Positions 26,014-35,677 of a stretch of 64,000 nt of DNA are shown piece by piece (position 1 is the stretch's first letter; the number at the start of each line of letters is the position of its first letter). Source of the stretch: Shewanella sp. Choline-02u-19. Lineage in GTDB: Bacteria > Pseudomonadota > Gammaproteobacteria > Enterobacterales > Shewanellaceae. Under the pieces are notes generated by a model, which saw nothing but the letters and a program-made list of their open reading frames with translations, was not told the DNA's origin and did no database searches. Made by a program: the position numbers and the translations under genes. The stretch lies in the NCBI RefSeq assembly GCF_002836205.1, contig NZ_PJBE01000013.1, positions 2,790,001-2,854,000 on the forward strand, written 5' to 3'.

Positions 26014-28149
26014 ATGAAAAAAACTACTCGCAGTGTACTGTGTTTAGCGGTACTTGCTGCTTTAGCTGGCTGTAGCGATGATGAGACAATAATTAATACC
26101 GACAGTGGTTATGCGCCAGTAGCCACACAAGGTAAAACACTCACGAATACACCCGACATCATTGTAAAGAGCCAAAACGAAGTCGACGAAGTCACCATCA
26201 CTATTGGTGCAACATCGGATCTCCACGGCCGTATTTTTGGCTATGATTATGCGCTCGATGCGGTAGATTCTGATGCTGGTTTAACCCGTATTTCTACCTT
26301 GCTTGAGACGGCAAAAGCACAAAACCCAAATATGATCTTGATCGATATCGGTGATACCGTTCAAGGCAACTCAGCTCAACTGTTCAACGATGATCCAACG
26401 CATCCTGTCGTGTCTACCTTAAACTCACTTGGTTACGATCTCTGGGTTCCTGGTAACCATGAATTTAACTTCGAACGCAGCTTCATCGACCGTAACCTGA
26501 ATCACTTCAATGGTGCCGTGGTATCGAACAACATTAAATGGGAAGAAAACGATGTTAACTACATTCGTGCTTTCCAAATCTTCGAAGTCGATGGTGCTAA
26601 AGTTGCTATCGTGGGTGTGAGCCCATCAAATATCCCTAACTGGGAAGCGTCTGCACCTGGACACTTTGCAGGTCTTAAATTTGATGAAGAGCTGGCATCC
26701 ACACGCGCTGCAGTTGATAAGTTAATCGCAAAATTCAATCCTGATGTCATCGTTGGTGCCTTCCATATCGGACGTAGCTCTGAAGGTGGAGCCGGTGTCC
26801 ATAAGATTGCGGCTGAAATGGCTGATAAGTTCGATGTCATTATTGCCGGACACGAACACGCAACGTATATCGAAAGCATCCAAAAAGCGGCAGCAGGCGA
26901 AGAGATCACTGCAACCGATATCTCTGTTGAAGGCGGTGATACCGCTGAAGATAAGACACTGTCTGGCACTTATGACGAAACAAACCGCGGCCAGAGTGTG
27001 AAGATCATCGAGCCGGGCAAGTGGGGTTGGGCTCTGGCTAAGGCTGACATTAAGCTTAAGAAGAACACCGATGGTAAGTGGGAGATGGTGGATACAACTC
27101 TGAGCAATGTCACCTCTAAAAATATCGAAGAAAGTCAGATAACAAGTTCGCAGTTCCAGTATGTTCATGACATGTCTAAGGCCGATGCTCAATTGGTTCT
27201 GGGTCTAGTCGGTGGTGACTTTACCCCGGGTACTGGCGCCGATGAAGCCGTGCATGAAGATTACGACCATGAAGCGGGTCGTCTATATTCAACGATTCAT
27301 ACTGCTAAAGTCATGGATACGCCGTTGATGGACTTCATTAACCAAATCCAGATTAAAAAATCTAAAGCCGTGGTCTCTGCAGCATCTCTATTCTCTGATA
27401 GCTCTAACCTGATTGACGGTCAAGAGTACGCGAAGAAAGATTCCACTAATCTGTACAAATATGACAATACCCTTATCGGTATAAACATGACGGGTGCAAA
27501 CCTGAAGCGTTATATGGAGTGGTCTTACACTTACTTTAATACCTATGAAGACGGCGACATTACCGTATCGTTTAAGAAAGGTGCTAAAGCTTACATGTAT
27601 GATCAGTTCGACGGTAAGATTGACTTCGTTGTCGACCTCGCTGGCGATGCATTAACCATGGATGAAAACAATACAGTCACCAATGAAGGTAACCGTATCG
27701 AGATCATCGAAATCGATGGTAAGCCATTCGATGCGACTGCGACATACAAGGTTGCTTTAAACAGCTATCGTTGGGGCTCAAACATCAAGAAGTTTGGTTG
27801 GGCAACGGGTGACGATGTTTATTATGACTCAGTCAACGAGTCTGTTTACGCTATCCGTGACATGCTAACTGAATATGTTGAGGACAATAAAGGCGTTGAT
27901 GCCAGCGACTTCACCAATCCTAACTGGGAAATTAAACAGTATCAGGATAATGGCGCTATCACCTTACTACGCACAGACAAGGCCGAAGGCCAGGCACTGT
28001 GGAATAGACTGATTAGCAAAGAAATCTGTGTCAACATTGACCCAGACAACCCTAAATATCCAGGGATTTTGGACGCGGTCAATGTTAATGACGTGAACTC
28101 ATACTTTGTCAATCCGACTCAAGATTATGCAGGTTGTGTCACTGATTAA
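26014..28149 (+). CDS. Lipoprotein 5'-nucleotidase / 2',3'-cyclic phosphodiesterase family
   Basis: 711 residues. Signal peptide with lipobox LAALAGC (Cys near residue 20) indicates a lipid-anchored protein. The N-terminal calcineurin-like phosphoesterase domain shows ATSDLHGR (about 66-73), DIGDTVQGN, GNHEFN (near 147), AFHIGR and AGHEHA (near 278). The C-terminal 5'-nucleotidase substrate domain spans about 380-650. It resembles UshA/CpdB enzymes that release nucleoside and phosphate from nucleotides. ATG at 26014 is preferred over an upstream TTG because GGGG lies just before it. With the endonuclease upstream it fits a nucleic-acid scavenging role. Confidence 0.87.
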   Translation: MKKTTRSVLCLAVLAALAGCSDDETIINTDSGYAPVATQGKTLTNTPDIIVKSQNEVDEVTITIGATSDLHGRIFGYDYALDAVDSDAGLTRISTLLETAKAQNPNMILIDIGDTVQGNSAQLFNDDPTHPVVSTLNSLGYDLWVPGNHEFNFERSFIDRNLNHFNGAVVSNNIKWEENDVNYIRAFQIFEVDGAKVAIVGVSPSNIPNWEASAPGHFAGLKFDEELASTRAAVDKLIAKFNPDVIVGAFHIGRSSEGGAGVHKIAAEMADKFDVIIAGHEHATYIESIQKAAAGEEITATDISVEGGDTAEDKTLSGTYDETNRGQSVKIIEPGKWGWALAKADIKLKKNTDGKWEMVDTTLSNVTSKNIEESQITSSQFQYVHDMSKADAQLVLGLVGGDFTPGTGADEAVHEDYDHEAGRLYSTIHTAKVMDTPLMDFINQIQIKKSKAVVSAASLFSDSSNLIDGQEYAKKDSTNLYKYDNTLIGINMTGANLKRYMEWSYTYFNTYEDGDITVSFKKGAKAYMYDQFDGKIDFVVDLAGDALTMDENNTVTNEGNRIEIIEIDGKPFDATATYKVALNSYRWGSNIKKFGWATGDDVYYDSVNESVYAIRDMLTEYVEDNKGVDASDFTNPNWEIKQYQDNGAITLLRTDKAEGQALWNRLISKEICVNIDPDNPKYPGILDAVNVNDVNSYFVNPTQDYAGCVTD

Positions 28150-28161
28150 ATCGCACTCAAC

Positions 28162-28187
28162 AAAGGCCTGGTAACAGGCCTTTTTTC
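28162..28187 (+). terminator. Rho-independent terminator
   Basis: AAAGGCCTG-GTAA-CAGGCCTTTTTT is a perfect stem with a four-base loop and T run, 13 bases after the nucleotidase stop. Confidence 0.93.
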
Positions 28188-28287
28188 TGTTCAGGCTAAT
28201 CTGTCATTATCGGTAATGACTGGTGTGTTAGACGGCCTTAAGATATTTTTGCTCACTTAGTTACTGACAATCTATATTAAAAAACTT

Positions 28288-29493
28288 ATGTTAAAAGACT
28301 ATCGATTCACCCTATTCATCGCCATTGTTTCAACCTTAATTTTCTATATTTCTCCCAGTTTGAGCGACAGCTTGAAACCTAAGACGCCGCTGCAGCAAGA
28401 ATTTGTAGAAGCTCGCGTTGTCGCTGTGCTCTCAAACAATCTGGCCCCTGATGCCAGAGTGCCCTCCATATTGACGGGCCTACAGGTGATCACCGCCGAA
28501 ATATTAGAGGGAGAAGAAAGCGGTAAAGTGGTCGAAGTGCAAAACCCCCTTAGCAGGCAACATAATGTACTGGTCGCTGAAGGCGACGTCTTTATCATGA
28601 TGATAAGAGATACCTCTAACGGCACCGTATATTGGGCCTACAACCACAAGCGATCGACGGCTATCTACTGGATGTGTTTTGCCTTCCTGCTGTTGCTGCT
28701 CTCTTTCGGCAAGAAAGAGGGATTAAATTCTGTGGTGTCGCTCTACTTTACCGCGGCACTGATCATCGGAGTCTTGATCCCGGCTATTTTTGCCGGGTGG
28801 AATCCAGTACTTATCACCATCATCCTGATGGGATTGAAGATTGTAGTTAATTTCATTCTGGTATCTGGTTATAACAAAAAGAGCTTCTGCGCCATGGGTG
28901 GCACCTTGCTTGGCGTCATTGCGGCCGGCATTATGGCGCAGGTATTTGGCGAGTTTGCTCACCTTTCCGGCATCTATTTAGATAAAGGCGAAGATGTTAT
29001 CTATTTGGCCACTCAACCAATTCAGATCCGCTGGTTAATGTTTGTCGCCATCATGATTTCAGCCCTTGGCGCAGTGATGGATGTGGCCATTTCTATTGCC
29101 TCCGCCTATAACGAACTGAAAATTGCCGATCCAAAGCTCAGCCCAAAGCAGCTGATGAAAGCCAGTATGAATATCGGACGAGATATCATGGGCACCATGA
29201 CCAACACCTTGATACTCGCCTTTGCGGGTAGCTCTTTAACCACCATTATGATGGTTTGGGGTTTGGATATGCCACTGACTCAGTTTATCAATACCCCCAT
29301 TATCGCGTTGAGTATCATTCATGCGTTGGCTGGCAGTGTCGGCATTGTATTAACGATTCCTCTTACGGCTTGGCTCGCTAGGTATATGCTCAGTGAACCA
29401 GCCCCCGTTGCCGAAACATCTCAACCGATGTTAGAGAATGAAGTTATTGAACAAGTTGTTACGCCTCGGCCAACCACAGCAGAAGCTCAATAG
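28288..29493 (+). CDS. YibE/F family multi-spanning membrane protein
   Basis: 401 residues. One N-terminal membrane segment (about 8-24) is followed by a small soluble domain (about 35-115) and then about seven hydrophobic segments. Blocks such as GALGAVMDVAISIASAYNEL-like sequence and MGTMTNTLILAFAGSSLTTIMMVW are characteristic of the YibE/F family. Function is unknown; some members have been linked to transport. The 23-bp tandem array starts within ten bases of its stop codon. Confidence 0.85.
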   Translation: MLKDYRFTLFIAIVSTLIFYISPSLSDSLKPKTPLQQEFVEARVVAVLSNNLAPDARVPSILTGLQVITAEILEGEESGKVVEVQNPLSRQHNVLVAEGDVFIMMIRDTSNGTVYWAYNHKRSTAIYWMCFAFLLLLLSFGKKEGLNSVVSLYFTAALIIGVLIPAIFAGWNPVLITIILMGLKIVVNFILVSGYNKKSFCAMGGTLLGVIAAGIMAQVFGEFAHLSGIYLDKGEDVIYLATQPIQIRWLMFVAIMISALGAVMDVAISIASAYNELKIADPKLSPKQLMKASMNIGRDIMGTMTNTLILAFAGSSLTTIMMVWGLDMPLTQFINTPIIALSIIHALAGSVGIVLTIPLTAWLARYMLSEPAPVAETSQPMLENEVIEQVVTPRPTTAEAQ

Positions 29494-29497
29494 CAGA

Positions 29498-29787
29498 GTC
29501 TATTATCCGTGAGCGCAGCGTTCCGTTATCCGTGAGCGCAGCGTTCCGTTATCCGTGAGCGCAGCGTTCCGTTATCCGTCAGCGCAGCGTTCCGTTATCC
29601 GTCAGCACAGCGTTCCGTTATCCGTCAGCACAGCGTTCCGTTATCCGTCAGCGCAGCGCTCCGTTATCCGTCAGCGCAGCGTTCTGTTATCCGTCAGCGC
29701 AGCGTTCCGTTATCCGTCAGCACAGCGTTCCGTTATCCGTCAGCGCAGCGTTCCGTTATCCCTGAGCGCAGCGTTCCGTTATCCGTC
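29498..29787. repeat. 23-bp tandem repeat array
   Basis: About eleven complete and two partial head-to-tail units of 23 bases, each beginning TTCCGTTATCC and ending AGCGCAGCG. Variation is confined mainly to two positions (GTGAG or GTCAG; AGCGC or AGCAC). There are no spacers, so it is not CRISPR. It fills the gap between the converging YibE/F and DUF2955 genes and enters the DUF2955 reading frame at 29787, supplying that gene's last 17 or so codons and its stop. Copy number is likely unstable between strains. Confidence 0.95.
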
Positions 29788-30845
29788 GCTTTCTTTAGAG
29801 GCTTAGCTTTAATGATACGTACCAGAAAATGATGAGTAATCCAAATAGCCAAAGAAGTGCAGACTACCGCCATCAAAATGGAGCTAAAGCGGTAGCAGAT
29901 AGAGAAGAATGCATCTTTTTGCTCGGGAACAAACGATGTTGTCAGTGGCACCGTTAAGGCCGACATGGCTGAAAAACCGATACCCGCTTTGATGTCCCCT
30001 AACGCTAGCCATCGACAAAAAATCCCGGCGGCAATGGCATAGGCTAACAAAAACAATAGCGCATTATTAGACCAAGTATATAGCGTCAGTTGGATCAACA
30101 TTCCCGCAAAGCAGCCGAGAAACGTGCCAATAATACGGATCTTTGCGACCGCTAATGATCCAATCAACGTCATAGGCGTTAGCACGATAAAGATTGATGC
30201 CTGTGCTGACAGCGAATCATTTAAATCTGCAACTTGAAACAGAATGAATGCCGCCATTGCAATCAACCAACCTAATAACGCCTGACGCACCAAACCATTG
30301 TGATCTTTACGCTGGGTATCAACATGTGCCCTGCTCTTTGCTGCTGTAGGTTCAGCAGTGAACGCCGAAGCAGGCAATATATTTTGCTCAGGAAACAGAT
30401 AAAACGCCAAGCCAACAATGGGCGCTGTGACTAATGTTGACGCAATCAGCCCCATAACGAACTCTTCAAGATCAAATCCATTGTAGCTAGCAAAATTCAG
30501 TAAAATAGAGCCGATTAATAGCCCGATATAACCGAAAAGATAAGTGCTTTTATGGGTCATCGCGATACATTTAAACATCAGCATCAGCCCTACCGCGAGC
30601 GTCATAAGCAGAGGATAAGGTTGTAAAAAACCAACGATTAACGTCACTTGAATACAGATCCAAACAACGCTAATGATCAATTGCATGATAATGCCACTAT
30701 TCCATCGATCAATTTTAGTCAGGACGAACATTGGCAACAATGCGGCAAAAAGACCATACCACCAACCAAAAACCAGCGTCACGGCTAAGCCTGTCACACT
30801 GCCAAACCATATACGCTGGGTTTTTCTTAAAGTATCTACTTTCAA
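29733..30845 (-). CDS. DUF2955 / FUSC-like efflux membrane protein
   Basis: 370 residues with two hydrophobic blocks of about five to six segments each (about 12-165 and 190-350) separated by a short charged loop. This is the layout of DUF2955 and AaeB-like aromatic acid exporters. It is transcribed right after a HlyD-family gene, its expected partner. The start is probably TTG (30845) with AGGA nine bases upstream; no ATG fits. The C-terminal tail ATDNGTLRSGITERCADG is encoded by the 23-bp array and so is not ancestral; the natural end probably lay at the KKAT region. Confidence 0.82.
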   Translation of the reverse strand: MKVDTLRKTQRIWFGSVTGLAVTLVFGWWYGLFAALLPMFVLTKIDRWNSGIIMQLIISVVWICIQVTLIVGFLQPYPLLMTLAVGLMLMFKCIAMTHKSTYLFGYIGLLIGSILLNFASYNGFDLEEFVMGLIASTLVTAPIVGLAFYLFPEQNILPASAFTAEPTAAKSRAHVDTQRKDHNGLVRQALLGWLIAMAAFILFQVADLNDSLSAQASIFIVLTPMTLIGSLAVAKIRIIGTFLGCFAGMLIQLTLYTWSNNALLFLLAYAIAAGIFCRWLALGDIKAGIGFSAMSALTVPLTTSFVPEQKDAFFSICYRFSSILMAVVCTSLAIWITHHFLVRIIKAKPLKKATDNGTLRSGITERCADG

Positions 30846-30872
30846 AAGAGGGGTTCCTTGGCGCTAGATAGA

Positions 30873-31952
30873 TTAATAGATGTAATGCAGAAAACTCACC
30901 GTCTTAATTTGAGCTTGGCCTAACAATGCCCATAGCCAGTTGTCTCTGGGATACAGCACGACAGTGGCGCGCGAACCGATAAACAGTTGCTTAGGCAATG
31001 CAATATTACTGACTAAATTGACCCGCACTCGTTGCGCATCACGCACCCAGCGGTTGTTGGTTTCTATGTTGGTCAATTGACCATTCGGGCTTTGCTGCGC
31101 TGCTGCGACCCCAAAATCACGGCTCTGTATTTTCAACGAATAAACTTCACCAGGAAAAGCATCGAAAGCCACTAATGCAGCGGTTCCCTCATCTAATAGT
31201 GCCACCGCTTTTTCGCGAAAATCAGCCGCTATCCACAATGAACCCGTCGGGATAAAGGTCATTAAGGGCTGGTTAGTACTGGCTGTGCTGCCGACTTCTA
31301 GCTGTAGATTGGTAATAACGCCATCACTGGGGGCCATTATTTGTGTATGTGATAGATTGAGCTCTGCTTGCTCTAAGCTGTTATTCGCTGCGCGTACCAT
31401 ACTGCTTTGCCCAGGTGACGTGCCTAACTGCACGCGCAGTGCTCGTCGTTCTTGCTGAGCGGCATGCAGGTTAGATAACGACACATTGTTATTCGCCAGA
31501 GAACTATCAAGCAGCGAGGCTGATACCAGTTTTTTACCAGCAAGCTGCCGAATACGTTGATATTCACTGCTGGCATTATCAAATGCCGCTTGGGTGGTAG
31601 CCACATTGGCGTCACCCGCTTCAACTTTGGCGTATAAAGCACTTTCTTGCTCGTGGGCCTGCTCTAGCGCCACATTGGCCTTATTGACTGCCAGTTGGTA
31701 TTTACGCTTATCAATCGTAAAGAGGCTATCTCCCTTACTGACCTGCTGATTATTTTCAACCTGTACACCGATGACGTTACCACTGACTTCAGATGCTATC
31801 TGAATGACATACCCTTGTACTCGGCTCTCGGTCGTTAACGGGGCATAACGATCGGCAATCACAATATAGCCAAGAAGAACAATAAAAAGAATAATAAGAC
31901 TTTGCATCCAACGGCGAAAAGCATGTTCGGCAGTTTGCATTAAACGGTCCAC
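30873..31952 (-). CDS. HlyD-family membrane fusion protein
   Basis: 359 residues. One N-terminal membrane anchor (about 17-33) is followed by the biotinyl-lipoyl-like hairpin (EVSGNVIGVQVENNQQVSKGDSLFTID, about 48-75), an alpha-helical coiled segment (about 80-190) and a second half-hairpin (IMAPSDGVITNL), then a beta barrel. It should bridge the DUF2955 permease to an outer-membrane channel in an EmrA/AaeA-like pump. GTG at 31952 with AGG just upstream is taken as the start; ATG 31940 is possible. The LysR gene at 32041 is divergent, 88 bases away. Confidence 0.88.
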   Translation of the reverse strand: MDRLMQTAEHAFRRWMQSLIILFIVLLGYIVIADRYAPLTTESRVQGYVIQIASEVSGNVIGVQVENNQQVSKGDSLFTIDKRKYQLAVNKANVALEQAHEQESALYAKVEAGDANVATTQAAFDNASSEYQRIRQLAGKKLVSASLLDSSLANNNVSLSNLHAAQQERRALRVQLGTSPGQSSMVRAANNSLEQAELNLSHTQIMAPSDGVITNLQLEVGSTASTNQPLMTFIPTGSLWIAADFREKAVALLDEGTAALVAFDAFPGEVYSLKIQSRDFGVAAAQQSPNGQLTNIETNNRWVRDAQRVRVNLVSNIALPKQLFIGSRATVVLYPRDNWLWALLGQAQIKTVSFLHYIY

Positions 31953-32040
31953 AGTAACCTGAAAGGGACGCTATTATAGAAACAGTGGATTAGATTAAGT
32001 AGAATGACAAACAAGACACTTACAACCTATAGGCAGGACA

Positions 32041-32925
32041 ATGAAGCTAAGTATGGATGATCTATACCTGTTTGTACTCACGGTTCGACATGGTGGGATC
32101 AGCGCGGCGGCGAAACACCACTGCCTTCAACGTTCTAAAGTGAGTCGACGCTTACAAGAACTTGAAAAAGCGTTAGGTTGTCAATTATTGATCCGCACCA
32201 CACGCAAAATTGAATTAACTGAAGATGGTCGATTGCTATACGAACAAGTTAATCAGCCACTCAGCAGTGTGGCACAGGCTGCGAACTTACTGACAAATCA
32301 ACATAAGTCATTACAAGGTGCGTTACGCATAGCCGTTCCTGCTGCACTCATCACCTCCAATCTGTTTACCTCTTTATTGGAAGATTATCTCGAACGCTTT
32401 CCCGATGTATTGCTCGATGTGGTTAATAGTCAGGAAAGTCTCGATTTAAGGCGTGAAAACATCGATATGCAGCTATTACCTAAAGGGGTAAAAGTGACCA
32501 ATGAGGATTATGTTCAACAAAATTTGTTGCGGTTTCCGAGCTGCTTAGTCGCCTCTGCCGATTACCTCAATAGTCATGCTGCAATTACAGAGCTATCTCA
32601 TCTGTATGACCATCCCATTATGGTGAGCCGATATAACATGACAGCGTTACCAGACAATCTGAAGATCCGACTCTGCTCCGATGATTTAGGATTGATACAG
32701 CACATGGCAACCTCTGGTAAAGGGGTGGCCTTGTTGCCAATATCTTTACTCCAAGATGCGTTCAAAGCCGGTGAACTGGTGACGATTCTACCTCGGGAAA
32801 AATTCACTGATATAAAATTGACTTTGATCTATCCATCACGTGAATTTTTGCCAGAGAAAACCCGTGTATTAGTACAGTTATTACGAGAAACGTTTACCGA
32901 AGCGAATATCAAACTTTCGGTTTAA
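32041..32925 (+). CDS. LysR-family regulator of the adjacent efflux pair
   Basis: 294 residues. Winged helix-turn-helix at about 4-62 (LYLFVLTVRHGGISAAAKHHCLQRSKVSRRLQELEKALG in outline) and a ligand-binding domain (about 90-290). The ATG has AGGAC upstream. Its divergent position next to the HlyD/DUF2955 operon suggests it controls that pump in response to an exported compound. No clear T-N11-A box was picked out in the 88-base gap. Confidence 0.88.
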   Translation: MKLSMDDLYLFVLTVRHGGISAAAKHHCLQRSKVSRRLQELEKALGCQLLIRTTRKIELTEDGRLLYEQVNQPLSSVAQAANLLTNQHKSLQGALRIAVPAALITSNLFTSLLEDYLERFPDVLLDVVNSQESLDLRRENIDMQLLPKGVKVTNEDYVQQNLLRFPSCLVASADYLNSHAAITELSHLYDHPIMVSRYNMTALPDNLKIRLCSDDLGLIQHMATSGKGVALLPISLLQDAFKAGELVTILPREKFTDIKLTLIYPSREFLPEKTRVLVQLLRETFTEANIKLSV

Positions 32926-33040
32926 CGAGTGTTAGATTATCCGTTACCTAAGTCATTTATCAATTGTCTATGATCGAGTGCAGTCCCCCTGATAAGTCCT
33001 TGTGACGAGAATGCCAATAATCTACTTTTTGGTGCAGCCC

Positions 33041-33919
33041 CTATTCATCCAACAAATTAGTGACCGCATCAGCCAACCACATTAAAGCAGGGCCTCTGGC
33101 TTTTTGTTTTGCCATCACACGATCAATCGGCACTCGCCATGGCTTATGATCAAAGCTTAAATTCATGCGCACCATTTCTCCCTGATGCTCATATCGCTCT
33201 GCCATATAAGCTGGAATATAACTCCATCCCAGCCCTTCCTTTACCATGCTGTTAATCGCATTAAAGCTATTTCCCCACCAGATATGTGCAGAGATCTCAG
33301 GACTGTGTGCCAAGGCTTGTCCTTCAAGGCCACGGATCAATAATTGACGTTGTGGGATCAAATCTGCCGCAGTGATGATATCCATTTTTGCCAGTGGATG
33401 CGCTGGGTTCACTACGCCATTGAACGGCAAGCTACCGACGTAACACAAATCCACCTCTTGAGGAAAATCGTTACTGGCAAACATCAAACCTAAATCAGCT
33501 CGTTCCGTATGTACTAGCGTTAACACATCGGGGGTTGAAACGGCATAAAGCTCCAAGATGGTACCTGGGAAACGCGTTGCAAAAGTGTTCAACAAACTCG
33601 TCACCACCGGCAGTAACGCATCATCTACTGCCATTTTTATCTGTGTTTCATGTGATGAATTTAAGGCGCTAGTCACAGAGTCGAGTTCATAAGTTTGTTG
33701 CAGGATAGCTTGAGCAAACGGCAATAGCCTCTCACCATGAGCCGTTAATGAGGGTTTGCGGCTGCTACGATCAAACAGCGTGGTATTGAGCTCAATCTCA
33801 AGGTTTGCGATCCCCTGACTCACCGCTGACTGCACTTTACCCAGCTTACGAGCACATGCTGAGAATGACCCTGATTGTGCCGTTTCAACAAACATTCTTA
33901 GCTGTTCTAAATTATACAT
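33041..33919 (-). CDS. LysR-family regulator of the adjacent PACE efflux gene
   Basis: 292 residues starting MYNLEQLRMFVETAQSGS, a standard LysR DNA-binding head, with a substrate domain from about 88 onward. A longer frame from TTG 33982 adds a 21-residue basic stretch without family resemblance. ATG 33919 has AGGA eight bases before it and is preferred. It is divergent from the PACE gene, the usual layout for AceR-like regulators of this efflux family. An imperfect palindrome (ATAAT-TGATG-ATTAT, 33959-33973) lies in the shared promoter gap. Confidence 0.87.
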   Translation of the reverse strand: MYNLEQLRMFVETAQSGSFSACARKLGKVQSAVSQGIANLEIELNTTLFDRSSRKPSLTAHGERLLPFAQAILQQTYELDSVTSALNSSHETQIKMAVDDALLPVVTSLLNTFATRFPGTILELYAVSTPDVLTLVHTERADLGLMFASNDFPQEVDLCYVGSLPFNGVVNPAHPLAKMDIITAADLIPQRQLLIRGLEGQALAHSPEISAHIWWGNSFNAINSMVKEGLGWSYIPAYMAERYEHQGEMVRMNLSFDHKPWRVPIDRVMAKQKARGPALMWLADAVTNLLDE

Positions 33920-34013
33920 ATCACTTTTCCTGATAGTAACTGACTTTATTCTTACGCAATAATTGATGATTATAGCAACCAAGAAGCATTGAACAACCTA
34001 AATGAGACTGACT

Positions 34014-34454
34014 ATGAACACAAAAGAGCGTATTTTCCACAGCATATTATTTGAAGCGATTGCCTTAGTATTTGTGATCACTGCCGCCAGCATTTTTACC
34101 GATGCAGGGGTAACATCGGTGACCGGTTTAGCTATCGGCCTGTCGTTAATAGCCATGTGTTGGAATTACGTTTACAACTTAGGATTTGACCGCATATTCG
34201 GAAACAATCGTATTGAGCGTACATTTAAAATGCGCATAGGCCATGGGCTTGGTTTTGAGTTAGGCATGATTGTTGTCACACTCCCCTTGATGATGTGGGT
34301 GCTACAGCTAGATTTTTGGACCGTATTTATCATGGATATCGGCGTTGTCATTTTCTTCTTGGTATACGCAATTGTCTACAACTGGTGTTATGACCTGCTG
34401 CGTGAGCGTTTCTTCGGCAGCAGCGCAGAAGTGAGCAATGCCCTCCCTAGATAA
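34014..34454 (+). CDS. PACE-family antimicrobial efflux protein
   Basis: 146 residues with four membrane segments in two tandem pairs (bacterial transmembrane pair domains). Characteristic residues are RIFHSILFEAIAL at the start, the WNYVYNLGFDRIF block and its echo YNWCYDLLRERFF near the end. PACE pumps such as AceI export biocides like chlorhexidine and short diamines using proton energy. ATG 34014 has GAG upstream; ATG 34002 has none. Probably controlled by the divergent LysR gene. Confidence 0.9.
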   Translation: MNTKERIFHSILFEAIALVFVITAASIFTDAGVTSVTGLAIGLSLIAMCWNYVYNLGFDRIFGNNRIERTFKMRIGHGLGFELGMIVVTLPLMMWVLQLDFWTVFIMDIGVVIFFLVYAIVYNWCYDLLRERFFGSSAEVSNALPR

Positions 34455-35050
34455 GCATCTGGTGGAAGTAATCATCAATTGCTAACGCTAATACGCTTCA
34501 TCATAAGCGGTCATAGGTGAATTCAGCGTAAAATACTGAGCTCACCTAGCCTCCATACCTTGCTAATCTAGGACTTTCCCCCAAGAGATACAGGTAAGCG
34601 GCTTCTCTGGCCGCGAGTCCTATTTCCATATAAAGAGTAACGACTGCAGAACGCTATATTGTGCAGTTATGGATTTATACCAATTGGATTAACTATTAGC
34701 TTCAATCCCCCATCTCGCCTACAGGGCTTTTAATTCCCGCTGAATGGTCAAACTTTTAATGCAACGGGTATTATATCAGTGACTTTTTAGCTCTCGATTG
34801 CTAAACATCCGCGGCTAACTCTGCATCTCAAGTCGTCATCCGCCATTAATAATCAGTGCATCCCTACAATTTGCTAATATTGGTCGCCGACTAGCTTCCT
34901 TTAAAGCAATAGAATAGAGTTTACTTTCACTCCCGTTATGGGTGTTCTATAAGAGTATCAATACCACTGCCTACTCTTTCAGAAAGCAACGCTTTTACAC
35001 TGATACCACAGAACGACTTAGGCCGTTAACAAACCAAGGAAGAGAAACAA
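34455..35050. other. Intergenic region, no gene seen
   Basis: Nearly 600 bases between PACE and MarC. TAGGTGA (34514-34520) and TCACCTA (34542-34548) form an inverted pair about 60 bases after PACE and may mark transcript end. No frame with a ribosome site and family resemblance was found. Confidence 0.45.
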
Positions 35051-35668
35051 ATGAGTCAATTACTTGCGCATTCATTAGCGGTTTTCATGGCCTTTTTTGC
35101 CATTATGAATCCGATTGCAAATACAACCGTCTTTGCTGGATTAACTGCCAGTATGAGCAAATCTGAGCAAACTAAAACCGCAATAAAGTCGTTAACCATC
35201 ACTTTTATTATCATTGTACTTTTTTCGCTTTTAGGTAAATCAATCTTCAACCTGTTTGGAATTACCCTGCCAGCATTGCGGATCGCGGGCGGTATTCTGG
35301 TATTTCTAGTCGGATACCATATGCTGCATGGAAAAAGCTCAAAGCTGCATACCGCTGCAGCAGATAGCGAATCAGATATCGCGGTATCACCGCTGGCAGT
35401 GCCGTTGCTTGCAGGGCCAGGAACCATTGCTACCGCAATGAACTATTCGGCGGCTGGAGGATGGGGAGAAATTACGGTTACAGTTCTCGCGTTTGCAGCC
35501 CTGTGTATTATCACTTTTATCTGTTTTGTTTTTTCCTCTAAGATCATAGCTGCAATCGGTGAGAATGGACTGAGCATAGTGACTCGCCTGATGGGGCTAA
35601 TTCTGTCAGTAATAGGAGTTCAAATGCTAATAGATGGAATAACAGCTGTTGTTAGTAGCATAGGTTAG
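35051..35668 (+). CDS. MarC family integral membrane protein
   Basis: 205 residues and six hydrophobic segments. The N-terminal MNPIANTTVFAGLT and the central PLAVPLLAGPGTIATAM are the two conserved loops of the MarC/UPF0056 family. The physiological role of the family is unsettled; the early multiple-antibiotic-resistance link was not upheld. ATG with AAGGAAGAG upstream. It appears monocistronic, with a large inverted repeat after its stop. Confidence 0.9.
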   Translation: MSQLLAHSLAVFMAFFAIMNPIANTTVFAGLTASMSKSEQTKTAIKSLTITFIIIVLFSLLGKSIFNLFGITLPALRIAGGILVFLVGYHMLHGKSSKLHTAAADSESDIAVSPLAVPLLAGPGTIATAMNYSAAGGWGEITVTVLAFAALCIITFICFVFSSKIIAAIGENGLSIVTRLMGLILSVIGVQMLIDGITAVVSSIG

Positions 35669-35677
35669 CCAAATACA

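Noticed and set aside
29498..29787. Possible CRISPR array
   Set aside because: Units are directly adjacent with no variable spacers and there are no cas genes.
29555..29806. 83-codon plus-strand frame through the 23-bp array
   Set aside because: It is only the tandem repeat translated; no ribosome site and no family resemblance.
33920..33982. Longer LysR protein from TTG 33982
   Set aside because: The extra 21 residues lie before the canonical LysR head and ATG 33919 has AGGA correctly spaced.
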